Shown in pieces: positions 1 through 7,806 of a stretch of 64,000 nt of DNA. The translations under genes and the position numbers were made by a program. The stretch lies in the NCBI GenBank assembly GCA_027294455.1, contig JAPULZ010000064.1, positions 1 through 64,000 of the forward strand, written 5' to 3'. Source of the DNA: Gemmatimonadota bacterium. Its GTDB lineage: Bacteria > Gemmatimonadota > Gemmatimonadetes > Gemmatimonadales > GWC2-71-9. The stretch's first letter is position 1. Each line of letters starts with the position of its first letter. A model generated the notes under the pieces. The model was given only the letters and a program-made list of their open reading frames with translations, was not told where the DNA came from and searched no databases.

Positions 1-1324
1 CGGATTGGTCGAAGTAGTCGACGAATCGATCGTTGAGATCGTTCCGCGGGATCAATGCCCCCAACACCACCACCACCGCCGCCATACCCCACAGCAGCGG
101 CCGACGGCGCGCCACCACGAAGTTGCCGAGCCGGTCCATGACCGTCTGCTCGCCCGTCGCGAACTGTCGGACGCGCAACGGCAACACCGAGAGAAGGGCG
201 GGGAGCGTAGTGACCGAGAACACCCACGCGGCGATCACGCCCATGGCCGTCATGTTGCCGAGATCGTGAAACGGCGGCACATCGCTGAAGTTCATGCTCA
301 AGAAGCCCACGGCCGTCGTCGCGCTCGTGAGAAACACCGGCTGCATGTTGACCCGCACGCTCTCGATCAATGCTTCGTGCTTGGACGCCCGGAGCCGCAT
401 GGACCGCAGCATGGTCACGAGAATGTGTACGCTGTCGGCGACGGCCAGAGTCATGATCATGGTCGGCGCGCTGGCCGACGGCGGCGTGAGCTGAATGCCC
501 AACCACCCCGCGATGCCCATGGCCGTCGCCACCGACAGGCCGATGACCACGACCGTCACAATCGTGCCGCTCACCGAGCGCAGCATGAGTCCCATGACGA
601 CGATGATGCCGAGGTACATTAGGGGAATCAGCGTTTGAATGTCCTTCTGCGCCGCCTCGCCGAACGCGTTGTTGAGCATCACCATACCGCTCAGGTAGGT
701 CGTGATCCCCGGATATTTCTCCTCGATGTCCGCCGCGATCTGCCTGGCGAAGGCTGCCGCCTCAGGGGTCTCTGTGAGGGATTCGCCCGGGAGCTCGAGC
801 GTGATGTTCACCCCGGTGACCGCGCTCCCTTCGGGAATGAGCCGGTTGGCCAGCAAGGGCTCGGCCAGGGCGATGGCCCTGGCACGCTCGATCTCGGCTT
901 CGGTGAGCCCGGGGGCGTCGATGATGAGATCGTCCACCAGGAGATCGTCGCCCTCGGCCTCGGTGTGCTGGAAGTTGGTGATGGCGTCCACGCGAATCGC
1001 GAACGGCACCTGCCAGCTCTCCCGGGTCAGGTCTTCGACGGCCGCCAGGGTCGTCGGGGTGAAGACGTCGCCGTCTTCCGGTGCCAAGACGATCAGGATG
1101 TTGTCATTCTTGGTGTAGATGTTCTGGAGGGCTTCGAAGGCTTGTAGCTGCGGGTTCTCCCCCCCGAAGAACACGCGATAGTCGTTCGAGAACGCGAGAA
1201 ACCGCGCGCCGCTCGCGAGCACCGCCACAACGGCGAGCGTGATCGCCAGCACCGGCCAGCGCCAGCGGATCACCCATTTCGTATAGGCGACGATCGCGCT
1301 GCCTCGTATCGTCGGCTGGCTCAT
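1..1324 (-). CDS. RND superfamily (MMPL-type) exporter, 3' end outside the window
   Basis: Inner-membrane proton-driven transporter of the RND/MMPL type. About 441 N-terminal residues are visible and the frame is still open at base 1. After a short cytoplasmic start (MSQPTIRGSAIV) comes a first membrane helix (WPVLAITLAVVAVLASG). A periplasmic domain of roughly 200 residues follows, then a cluster of helices with the MMPL features SAPTMIMTLAVADSVHI and TSATTAVGFLSM. The start is ATG at 1322-1324 with AAGGAG at 1335-1340. The gene lies 112 bp downstream of a same-strand TetR regulator and has a copy of that regulator's own operator (1362-1377) in its leader, so it is probably repressed by it. 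The substrate cannot be told; lipid, hopanoid or drug export are all possible for the family. Confidence 0.88.
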   Translation of the reverse strand, partial: MSQPTIRGSAIVAYTKWVIRWRWPVLAITLAVVAVLASGARFLAFSNDYRVFFGGENPQLQAFEALQNIYTKNDNILIVLAPEDGDVFTPTTLAAVEDLTRESWQVPFAIRVDAITNFQHTEAEGDDLLVDDLIIDAPGLTEAEIERARAIALAEPLLANRLIPEGSAVTGVNITLELPGESLTETPEAAAFARQIAADIEEKYPGITTYLSGMVMLNNAFGEAAQKDIQTLIPLMYLGIIVVMGLMLRSVSGTIVTVVVIGLSVATAMGIAGWLGIQLTPPSASAPTMIMTLAVADSVHILVTMLRSMRLRASKHEALIESVRVNMQPVFLTSATTAVGFLSMNFSDVPPFHDLGNMTAMGVIAAWVFSVTTLPALLSVLPLRVRQFATGEQTVMDRLGNFVVARRRPLLWGMAAVVVVLGALIPRNDLNDRFVDYFDQS

Positions 1325-1361
1325 GGTGCGTCTACTCCTTCCCAAGGATTATCCACCGGTA

Positions 1362-1377
1362 CATACCGGTTGGTATG
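1362..1377. promoter_or_regulatory. Probable TetR operator in front of the RND gene
   Basis: Inverted repeat CATACC-GGTT-GGTATG, 45 to 38 bp upstream of the RND start codon. Its sequence matches the operator at the tetR start (2112-2127, read on the minus strand) at 15 of 16 positions, and both copies are preceded by GGTACATAC. Binding here would block transcription into the exporter. Confidence 0.75.
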
Positions 1378-1436
1378 ATAAAGGGGCGCTGTGGGTCTCA
1401 TATGCGGCTCATATAGGGTTTGGATGGTGGCTCTAG

Positions 1437-2114
1437 TCAGACAATCAAGCCGGGATCGGCTCGACGTTCCGTGGAGGGTTCTCGTACGGAGGCGCCCCGG
1501 GGTGGGCGCAGACCGTCCAGGTATTCCGCCAGCACTTCCAGATTTGATCTCAACAGCTCCGCGCTCTGGGCGTTCTTCGCCGTTCCGACGATTCCCTCAT
1601 AGGCGGCGCACAGGAAGCCAGCCGTCTTTGCGGGGTCGATATCGTCCCGCACTGTGCCTCGGCCCTGCCCGCGGGCCAGGGCCCGGGCGATACCGGCCTG
1701 CCAGGCCTCACCCACGGCGCTGAGGCGCTGCCGGAATCCCTCGTCCACCGGGGACATCTCCTGCATGAGGTTGTTGAGCGGGCACCCCAGCTCGATGGCG
1801 GCAGCGGTCGTGTGGTCTGCCATGTCGGTCAAGCGGTCGATTATGGTCTGGATGGGGTCATTCGCCCCGTCCAGGGGTCGGATCCAGCGCTCGGTAATGA
1901 AGGGCTTGATGACCTCGTCGACCACCGCATACCCCAGGGCCGCCTTGTTGGGAAAATGGTGGTAGAGGGCGCCCTTGGTCACGCCGGCCGTTGAGAGGAT
2001 TTTCTCGAGGCTGGCCGCCTGGAAGCCGGATCGGTGGATCTCGCCGAACGCGGCCTGGAGGAGGGCCTCCCGGGTCTTGTCCGGGTCCCGTTTGGTCCGA
2101 AGGTCGATATTCAT
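1437..2114 (-). CDS. TetR/AcrR family transcriptional regulator
   Basis: 225 residues. The N-terminal helix-turn-helix is classical: TREALLQAAFGEIHRSGFQAAS, then LEKILSTAGVTKGALYHHFPNKAALGYAVVDE (about residues 10-60). A helical ligand-binding and dimerisation domain follows. The product probably represses itself and the downstream RND exporter, because a shared 16-bp palindrome lies at both promoters. The start is taken as ATG at 2112-2114, giving MNIDLRTKRDPDKTRE. An in-frame TTG at 2148-2150 is better read as the first bases of a TTGACA -35 box. The mRNA is then expected to begin at or within a base or two of the ATG, with no room for a ribosome binding site. The inducer is unknown, and identity as an efflux regulator is inferred from context. 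Confidence 0.9.
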   Translation of the reverse strand: MNIDLRTKRDPDKTREALLQAAFGEIHRSGFQAASLEKILSTAGVTKGALYHHFPNKAALGYAVVDEVIKPFITERWIRPLDGANDPIQTIIDRLTDMADHTTAAAIELGCPLNNLMQEMSPVDEGFRQRLSAVGEAWQAGIARALARGQGRGTVRDDIDPAKTAGFLCAAYEGIVGTAKNAQSAELLRSNLEVLAEYLDGLRPPRGASVREPSTERRADPGLIV

Positions 2115-2150
2115 ACCAACCAGTATGTATGTACCTTCACCCCGTGTCAA
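2112..2150 (-). promoter_or_regulatory. tetR promoter and overlapping auto-operator
   Basis: On the minus strand TTGACA (2150-2145) is followed by exactly 17 bp and CATACT (2127-2122), then 7 bp to the ATG at 2114. The palindrome CATACTGGTTGGTATG spans 2127-2112, covering the -10 box, the start point and the start codon itself. Bound repressor would physically exclude polymerase. Confidence 0.7.
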
Positions 2151-2168
2151 GACCCAACCGGTGGCCCG

Positions 2169-2453
2169 TCAGTCCTCGATCTTCTTCTCGACCACCACCG
2201 TCAGGTCGGCCGCCAGCGCGGCGATCGCGCCCAGGGCGGCCCACACCGGGGCCAGGGCGATGCCCACGACACCGAGCGTGAGAGGAATCTCGATCAGGGT
2301 CTTGCCTTCGTCGTTCTTGATGATGAGGCGGCGGATGTTTCCCTGGTGCACCAGCTCCTTGATCTTGGACAGCAAGCCCTCGCCCTTGACCTGGTGCTCC
2401 TCGGTTTCGACGGCTTCTTTCGTCTCGACGTCCTGCACGTCTTGTTCGGTCAT
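2169..2453 (-). CDS. DUF4342 domain protein
   Basis: 94 residues, function unknown. A charged N-terminal third (EDV/KEAVE-rich, to about residue 24) precedes the conserved DUF4342 block: LLSKIKELVHQGNIRRL, IIKNDEGKTLIEIPLTLGVVG and a hydrophobic stretch (IALAPVWAALGAIAALA, about residues 65-82), ending in TVVVEK. Members of this family are often described as containing UBA-like and membrane-associated segments. The start ATG at 2451-2453 has a strong GGAGGT at 2458-2463. It stands alone between tetR and the GIY-YIG gene on the same strand. The family assignment is firm by pattern; no role is assigned. Confidence 0.85.
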   Translation of the reverse strand: MTEQDVQDVETKEAVETEEHQVKGEGLLSKIKELVHQGNIRRLIIKNDEGKTLIEIPLTLGVVGIALAPVWAALGAIAALAADLTVVVEKKIED

Positions 2454-2540
2454 GATTACCTCCGCGTCTTGCAGATGAAAGTACGGTGCCTACCCTACGG
2501 GTGGCCCCCCCTGGTGTGTTTCAACGTTGCCATCATTGCC

Positions 2541-3461
2541 CTACCGCCCGGAGAGCCAGTCGTACCACTTCATCACTCCGAGGTGCTTCTTGATGGTGCG
2601 GCGCTGCCGCTCGAGGTCGGGGCGTTCCTCTGCGTCGGCCTCGCGCACGGCCTCCGTCGCCAGCGCCACGATGTCCTCGGTGTGCGGCGCCAGCACGCCC
2701 TGGTGCTCCAAGGGTAGGCCCCGCCGCAGCGCCTCGCTCAGGTAGGCATGGCCGTAGGCGGCCTCGTGGCCGTGCCGTCCCTGTTGGAAGCTCTCGCTGC
2801 GGAAATACTTGGTCCAGCACTTCCGTGCGTTCTCGAGGTGATTCAGCCCGGCGTAGAGCATCGCCATCTCGGGGTAACACTCATCGCTGCCGTGCTTGAC
2901 GCCCGCCTTGAAAAACTCGAGCGCCTGCTCTGCATCGTGATCACATCCCTCCCCGTCGCGGTGCATGATGCCCAGCGCGTAGAAGGCATCGGGCGCTTCG
3001 AGCTGTGCCGCCTGCTTGAAGAGCCTCAGTGCTTCTTTCTTGTCCTCGAGGGTCTCGCCTTCGCCGTGGTAGTAGGCCTGGGCTTCCTCCAGCAACCCGG
3101 ACCACTCCGTGCGGGAAGACGTTCGCGATCGCGGCCCGGTGGCGCGCGGTGGCGGCGCGGCACGGTTTGCCTCTTCCACCTGGAGCAGGGCCTTGATCAC
3201 GTCCTTCAACGGGGCGTTGAAGAATTCCCGATTATCGGATACGCGATATCCGCGACGCTGGAGCAGCGTGTGCAAGTATGCTTCGGCCGTGGAGCAGTCC
3301 GCGACGTAGATGTCATAGGCGAGCACGAACGGGGTGGGCACGCCGGTTGCGGAGGACAATTCCCGCGCCCGATCAGTTGGATCGCGCGTAGTCATGCCCA
3401 CCTTCACCAATCCCTCGAGAGACGGGTTGATCAACGCGTAGATGTATCCCGCGTCGGTCAT
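2541..3461 (-). CDS. GIY-YIG (T5orf172/MUG113-like) domain fused to Sel1-type repeats
   Basis: 306 residues. The first 90 or so carry a GIY-YIG-like fold of the T5orf172/MUG113 kind: YIYALINPSLEGLVKVGMT, the Arg of RARELSS, a central TAEAYLHTLLQRRGYR and REFF. A Pro/Arg-rich linker follows. Two or three Sel1/TPR-like helical repeats come next (ALRLFKQAAQLEAPDAFYALG, ALEFFKAGVKHGSDECYPEMA). Most relatives are annotated as nucleases or nucleic-acid binders; the Sel1 part usually mediates protein contacts. The start chosen is ATG 3459-3461, the first Met before the domain and 38 bp from the preceding stop. No good ribosome binding site is visible. A longer N-terminus would overlap the S9 peptidase gene and is unlikely. 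Confidence 0.78.
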   Translation of the reverse strand: MTDAGYIYALINPSLEGLVKVGMTTRDPTDRARELSSATGVPTPFVLAYDIYVADCSTAEAYLHTLLQRRGYRVSDNREFFNAPLKDVIKALLQVEEANRAAPPPRATGPRSRTSSRTEWSGLLEEAQAYYHGEGETLEDKKEALRLFKQAAQLEAPDAFYALGIMHRDGEGCDHDAEQALEFFKAGVKHGSDECYPEMAMLYAGLNHLENARKCWTKYFRSESFQQGRHGHEAAYGHAYLSEALRRGLPLEHQGVLAPHTEDIVALATEAVREADAEERPDLERQRRTIKKHLGVMKWYDWLSGR

Positions 3462-3499
3462 GTGCCGTTCGAGATGAAGATCGTCGCCACCCGCTGAGG

Positions 3500-6355
3500 C
3501 TACTTCCGGCCGTTTTGCGCCCGCTCCTGCTCCACGTACGGCACACCCGTACTGATCCAGGTCGGCGCGTCGTCGCCCTGCAAGTAATGGCCGAACCACT
3601 CCAGGATGCGGCGATGGTAGTCCAGCTGGTTCGGTTTTTTCCGCAGTCCGTGGTTCTCGCCTTCGTAGACCAAGAGCACAAAATCTTTCTCGGCGCGACG
3701 GGCCGCATTGTAGAACTCGACGCCCTGATTGAAATCGACGGCGCCGTCCTCAGTGCCGAAGGTCACCAGCAAAGGCGTGTTCATGTCTTCAATATGAAAG
3801 ACCGGGGAGTTGCGCCGGTATGCTTCGACGTCCTCCCAGAACGGGACCTCCATGCGGCCCTGGCTGATTTCGAAGATCCGTGCATCGGTTCCACCGCTGT
3901 TCCAGTACATGGAGAGATACATGCTGAACAGATTGGTCAGCGGCGCCCCGGCGACCGCGGCGGAAAAGATGTCGGTCTGCGTGACCGCAAAGGCGGTCTG
4001 GTATCCGCCCCAAGAATGGCCCACGAGCCCGACGCGATCGGGATCGATCATGCCCGTGGCAATGGCGGCTGCGACGGCAGGCTCGATGGCCGCCACCGCA
4101 GAAACTCCGGGATCGCGATCGCGATACACTATGTCTGGACGAAAGACGAAGTAGCCCTCGGCCGTGAACACGGCGTCGTTGTACGGCGAGCGCTCCGACG
4201 GCACCGAGTAGGTGTGGGTGCCCTGGGACAGACGCTCGTAGATGTACACGATCATCGGGTACTGTCTTCCCGGTTCGTAGTCGGCGGGATAGGCCAGCGA
4301 TCCCTGAAGCCGAGTACCCCAGGTGTTCTCGAATTCGATCAACTCGGTGTGGCCCCACGCGTACTCGCTTTGGAACGCATTGGTCTCGGTGACCTGGCGC
4401 GGATTCGCCAGCCCCGGGCCTGCGGCGTAGTAGTCAGGCGAATCGTCGAACCGCTCCGTGACGAACACGTACGTTTCGGCGCTGTCCGCCCCCTGGATCC
4501 GGCTCACCCTTGCGTCCATCCACAGCGCCCGTTCGGACTGTCGGCCGGAGCGCCGGTGGGCATAGCCGAACTTCTTGGTCCACTCGCCGTACATCGAGAA
4601 CAACATCGGCTCGTCGGTGTCGATGTAGTCCTGGCTGAAGTCGAGAGACTGATACCGGTACCGGATACTGTCTTCGGCACCTCGGGTCAGGCGCACGGCT
4701 TCGGACCCGTCAGGCCGAATCTCCCAGACGTCGAACTTGTCGTTCAGCAGCACTGCGTCGTCGCCTTCCGTCCAACCAGCGAAACCGAACGGTGGCTTTT
4801 GGTCTCGCGTGACGTCGGCCTCGGCGTTGACGAACGATGTGGCAACGTCGGCTGTCACGTTGACGAGTTGGCCGGACTCGAAATCATATGTCCAGTAGTG
4901 ATCGTCCCGGAAGAAGAGGAAGTACCTACCCTCGGCGCTGAGGCCGTAGCGGTACTCCACCCGCTCGACGATCTTTTCCCGTTCCCCGGTCGCGATGTCT
5001 ACGCGGTAGACGTCACGATACTCCGGTCCGAACATGCGTTCCCGGTCGTAGGGTGTCTCGTCGAACCCGAGGGCGTGAGGGCTGCCGTCCCGCAATGAGA
5101 CTTTTTCCGTCAATTCGGTCCCGAGTTGGACGAACCGGGCCTCATCCAGCTGCCAGGCGGCAAGAAAATTCTCGCGCCTGTCGGTTTCCACGAACACTTT
5201 TTGTGCCGGGAGCACGTCCACGTCCTTGGCGTGCCATATTTCCACGCCGGCCGGTTCCTCATCGTCGTCACTGTCCGTCGAATCGGCGGCCTCTCCGTCT
5301 GCCGTTTCGCTGGAATCGGCGGCCTCTCCGTCTGGGGCTTCGCTGGAATCGGCGGCGGCCTCATCGTCTTCCACCCTGCGCCAGTCCTTGATCCCGAAGA
5401 ACAGCGTGCGTCCGTCTTCGGACCATCGGAGCGTGCGGTAATCCACGACCCTCGTATCGTCGGGAAATCCAGCGAACTCGGTGGGATCGAGCTCGAACCG
5501 GTCCGGATCGCCGCTCTGAAGATTGCGCCACGCGATGATGGTGTGGCTGGAATCTTCGTAGGTCGAATCGGTGAGCACCCGCAGGAAGGCGAGGTCATCG
5601 CTTTCCTCGCGCCACTGCAGCGCGGTGAATCGGGCCCGCTCCGATTCGAGGGAGCGCAGCGTGCCGGACGCGGGATCGTAGAGCCGCACGCCGTTGCCGG
5701 CTTCCCCTTCCGCGTCGACGATGAACGCGAGCAACTCACCTTCGTCCTGCCAGGCGAAATGCGACACGTTCCCAAAGTTCATGTCGGTGCCCGTCTCGAG
5801 CTCCCGCACCACGACATCCGCGCCCTTGCTCTCACGTTTCCCGGTCGGGGGATACCCACGGAGGGCGACGTACCGGCCGTCGTGGCTGAACTGAAAGCCT
5901 CCCACGCCTTCCACCAAGGTGGTATCCCCGGTCACCAGGTTGAAGAGTCCCACCCGCTGATGGACCGGCTTGTTCTGCTCCTCGAGTTCCTCGCGGGCCT
6001 CCTCCGACCTCCCCACGGTGTACGCCAGCCACCGGGAGTCGCCGGAAAAACGCGCGCCGAGTCCGAACGGGATCACGATCAGGGAGTCGCTGTCGATTAG
6101 CCGGATACGCAACTCGTTTTCTTCGTTCACACGGGTGATCGGTACCGCGAGCCAGCGTCCGTCCGGCGAGAGGGTGGCGGATCCCATGCGCTCCCACTGG
6201 CCGTAATCGGCCGGGGTAATGGGGCGTACGGCGTCGGTCGCGTCGGCATTGCTCCCGTTGGCGGACGCCTGGCTCTGAGCATCCGCCGTCCGCGGCGAGG
6301 CCACGATCGCGGCAAGGAGGATGAGGACGGGGAGGGATACGGATCGAAAGCGCAT
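3500..6355 (-). CDS. Secreted S9 family (prolyl oligopeptidase-like) peptidase
   Basis: 951 residues, longer than typical S9 enzymes. A signal peptide (MRFRSVSLPVLILLAAIVAS, cleavage near ADAQ) precedes a beta-propeller-like region with repeated PDGRWLAV/HDGRYVAL blades, then a C-terminal alpha/beta-hydrolase. Catalytic residues are visible: Ser in GHSWGGY (about 782), Asp in GTEDGAVDF (about 867) and His in ENHGLRKK (about 904). An acidic low-complexity insert (about residues 335-370) comes from a 33-bp tandem repeat and sits between propeller blades. A GGAG precedes the ATG at 6353-6355. It is expected to be periplasmic or extracellular and to cleave peptides. It heads no obvious operon. 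Confidence 0.9.
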   Translation of the reverse strand: MRFRSVSLPVLILLAAIVASPRTADAQSQASANGSNADATDAVRPITPADYGQWERMGSATLSPDGRWLAVPITRVNEENELRIRLIDSDSLIVIPFGLGARFSGDSRWLAYTVGRSEEAREELEEQNKPVHQRVGLFNLVTGDTTLVEGVGGFQFSHDGRYVALRGYPPTGKRESKGADVVVRELETGTDMNFGNVSHFAWQDEGELLAFIVDAEGEAGNGVRLYDPASGTLRSLESERARFTALQWREESDDLAFLRVLTDSTYEDSSHTIIAWRNLQSGDPDRFELDPTEFAGFPDDTRVVDYRTLRWSEDGRTLFFGIKDWRRVEDDEAAADSSEAPDGEAADSSETADGEAADSTDSDDDEEPAGVEIWHAKDVDVLPAQKVFVETDRRENFLAAWQLDEARFVQLGTELTEKVSLRDGSPHALGFDETPYDRERMFGPEYRDVYRVDIATGEREKIVERVEYRYGLSAEGRYFLFFRDDHYWTYDFESGQLVNVTADVATSFVNAEADVTRDQKPPFGFAGWTEGDDAVLLNDKFDVWEIRPDGSEAVRLTRGAEDSIRYRYQSLDFSQDYIDTDEPMLFSMYGEWTKKFGYAHRRSGRQSERALWMDARVSRIQGADSAETYVFVTERFDDSPDYYAAGPGLANPRQVTETNAFQSEYAWGHTELIEFENTWGTRLQGSLAYPADYEPGRQYPMIVYIYERLSQGTHTYSVPSERSPYNDAVFTAEGYFVFRPDIVYRDRDPGVSAVAAIEPAVAAAIATGMIDPDRVGLVGHSWGGYQTAFAVTQTDIFSAAVAGAPLTNLFSMYLSMYWNSGGTDARIFEISQGRMEVPFWEDVEAYRRNSPVFHIEDMNTPLLVTFGTEDGAVDFNQGVEFYNAARRAEKDFVLLVYEGENHGLRKKPNQLDYHRRILEWFGHYLQGDDAPTWISTGVPYVEQERAQNGRK
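5281..5358 (-). repeat. 33-bp tandem repeat inside the S9 peptidase gene
   Basis: Two near-identical 33-bp units (5281-5313 and 5314-5346) plus a 12-bp partial third. On the coding strand they encode an 11-residue unit, DSSE-x-x-DGEAA. The repeat is a multiple of three, so copy-number change would keep the frame while altering the length of an acidic loop. Confidence 0.85.
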
Positions 6356-6449
6356 GGTGGCTCTCCAGCTCGATGGGCCGACGGCCTACTGGTGCTATGG
6401 ACGTTCCACCAAGCTAACGGTGGGCCATGCCGCGCCGCCACTCCCTGCT

Positions 6450-6474
6450 GGGGAGTGGCCGATGGCCAGTCCCC
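6450..6474. repeat. Intergenic inverted repeat between the S9 gene and dut
   Basis: GGGGAgTGGCC, GAT spacer, GGCCAgTCCCC, with a single G-G mismatch in an 11-bp arm. Just downstream (6501-6514) CAACTGG occurs twice in tandem. The 186-bp divergent spacer holds only this and the dut -10 box. Confidence 0.7.
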
Positions 6475-6527
6475 GCTCATCCACCCCCCATTCCCGACGG
6501 CAACTGGCAACTGGCGAACGCCCACTC

Positions 6528-6533
6528 TATAAT
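6528..6533 (+). promoter_or_regulatory. dut -10 box placed directly before the start codon
   Basis: Perfect TATAAT, 8 bp before the dut ATG (6542). The intervening bases contain no ribosome binding site. At 17-bp spacing the -35 position reads TGGCAA, which is weak. Confidence 0.6.
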
Positions 6534-6541
6534 GCCCGGGC

Positions 6542-6991
6542 ATGGACAACATCACGGTTTCTCTCAAGCGGCGCCCGGGGTGCAACGACATCCCATTGCC
6601 GAGTTATGAAACCGCCGGGTCGGCCGGGATGGACCTGGCCGCCGCCGTCGACGGCGAGGTCGTGGTGGATCCGGGCGAGCGTTGTGTCATCCCGTGCGGC
6701 TTCCACATCGCCCCGCCCGCCGGATACGAAGCCCAGGTCCGGCCGCGCTCGGGTTTGGCGGTGAAGCACGGGATCTCGCTGGTCAACACGCCGGGGACCA
6801 TCGACTCGGATTACCGCGGCGAGGTGAAGGTGCCAATCATCAATCACGGCGCTGTGGCGTTTACGATCACGCGAGGGATGCGAATCGCACAGATGGTGAT
6901 GGCACCGGTATCGAGAGCACAGCTGCAGGAAGTGGACGACTTGCCGGCCACAGGCCGAGGTGAGGGAGGATTTGGACACACCGGAGTCTGA
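6542..6991 (+). CDS. dut: Deoxyuridine 5'-triphosphate nucleotidohydrolase (dUTPase)
   Basis: 149 residues, the usual length for a homotrimeric dUTPase. It hydrolyses dUTP to dUMP and pyrophosphate, keeping uracil out of DNA and feeding dTMP synthesis. All five family motifs are present in order: [15 protein letters not shown], the long [13 protein letters not shown] with the catalytic Asp, RIAQMV, and the C-terminal [10 protein letters not shown] arm that closes over the substrate. ATG 6542 is the only suitable start. It follows TATAAT by 8 bp with no ribosome binding site, so a leaderless or nearly leaderless mRNA is likely. The next gene starts 3 bp after the stop. Confidence 0.96.
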   Translation: MDNITVSLKRRPGCNDIPLPSYETAGSAGMDLAAAVDGEVVVDPGERCVIPCGFHIAPPAGYEAQVRPRSGLAVKHGISLVNTPGTIDSDYRGEVKVPIINHGAVAFTITRGMRIAQMVMAPVSRAQLQEVDDLPATGRGEGGFGHTGV

Positions 6992-6994
6992 CGG

Positions 6995-7798
6995 ATGATT
7001 CACCTCCGAGCCATCGCGGTGAAGGCCACGACGGGTTTGCCTTCGGGGTTTCCGTTCTCCGTACCGGTGATTCGTGCGCTCAGGGAACTGTCGTTCCCCA
7101 CCCCCGTGACCTTCCTGGTCGGCGAGAACGGGTCCGGGAAATCCACACTCATGGAAGCGATCGCCTGTGTGGTGGGGTCGGTCACCGTGGGAACGGAGGG
7201 CGTCGACAGCGATGCCACCTTGGCCCCGGTGCGCAAGCTGGCGAAGAACCTTTCGCAGTCCTGGAACAAGCGCACACGCAAGGGCTTCTTCTTGCGGGCG
7301 GAGGACTTCTTCGGTTACGCCAAACGGATTTCCCAGATCCGGACCGACGCGGCCGCCGACCTCCAGCGCGTGGACAAGGAATACGCCGGCCGGTCGGACT
7401 ACGCGAAGATGCTGGCGCGGATGCCCCACGCGAGGACGATTGGCGAGCTGCAGCGGCGTTACGGCGAGGGGCTCGATGCCCAGTCCCACGGGGAGAGCTT
7501 TCTGAAGCTCTTCCAATCCCGCCTCGTGCCCGATGGTTTGTATCTCCTGGACGAACCCGAAGCGCCCCTCTCGCCCCTCAGGCAGCTGGCGTTCCTCTCG
7601 CTCCTCAAGGAAATGGTCGAGGCGAATTGCCAGTTCATCATCGCGACCCACTCACCCATCATTCTCGCGTTCCCGGGTGCGACGATTCTCAGCTGCGATT
7701 CCGCGCCACCCGCGGTGGTCGACTACGACGATCTGGAGCACGTGACCCTCACGAGAGATTTTCTCGCCGATCCCGAACGCTACCTGTCTCGCCTGTAG
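6995..7798 (+). CDS. AAA/ABC-type ATPase of the COG3910-like predicted ATPase group
   Basis: 267 residues, soluble. Walker A is GENGSGKST (about residues 43-51), a signature-like SHGES occurs near residue 167, Walker B is LYLLDEPEAPLS (about 180-191) and the switch His is in IATHSPI. The short insert between Walker A and the signature (no coiled coil) resembles stand-alone predicted ATPases rather than SMC/RecF proteins. It forms an operon with dut (3-bp gap). The cellular role of this family is not established; a nucleic-acid or defence-related role is only a guess. Confidence 0.85.
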   Translation: MIHLRAIAVKATTGLPSGFPFSVPVIRALRELSFPTPVTFLVGENGSGKSTLMEAIACVVGSVTVGTEGVDSDATLAPVRKLAKNLSQSWNKRTRKGFFLRAEDFFGYAKRISQIRTDAAADLQRVDKEYAGRSDYAKMLARMPHARTIGELQRRYGEGLDAQSHGESFLKLFQSRLVPDGLYLLDEPEAPLSPLRQLAFLSLLKEMVEANCQFIIATHSPIILAFPGATILSCDSAPPAVVDYDDLEHVTLTRDFLADPERYLSRL

Positions 7799-7806
7799 CG
7801 AACCGA

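Noticed and set aside
5-1147. Long open frames on the plus strand at the left edge
   Set aside because: His/Arg-rich composition and no family pattern; they are antisense to the clear RND gene on the minus strand.
3515-5098. 527-codon plus-strand frame
   Set aside because: Antisense shadow of the S9 peptidase, whose catalytic motifs are intact on the minus strand.
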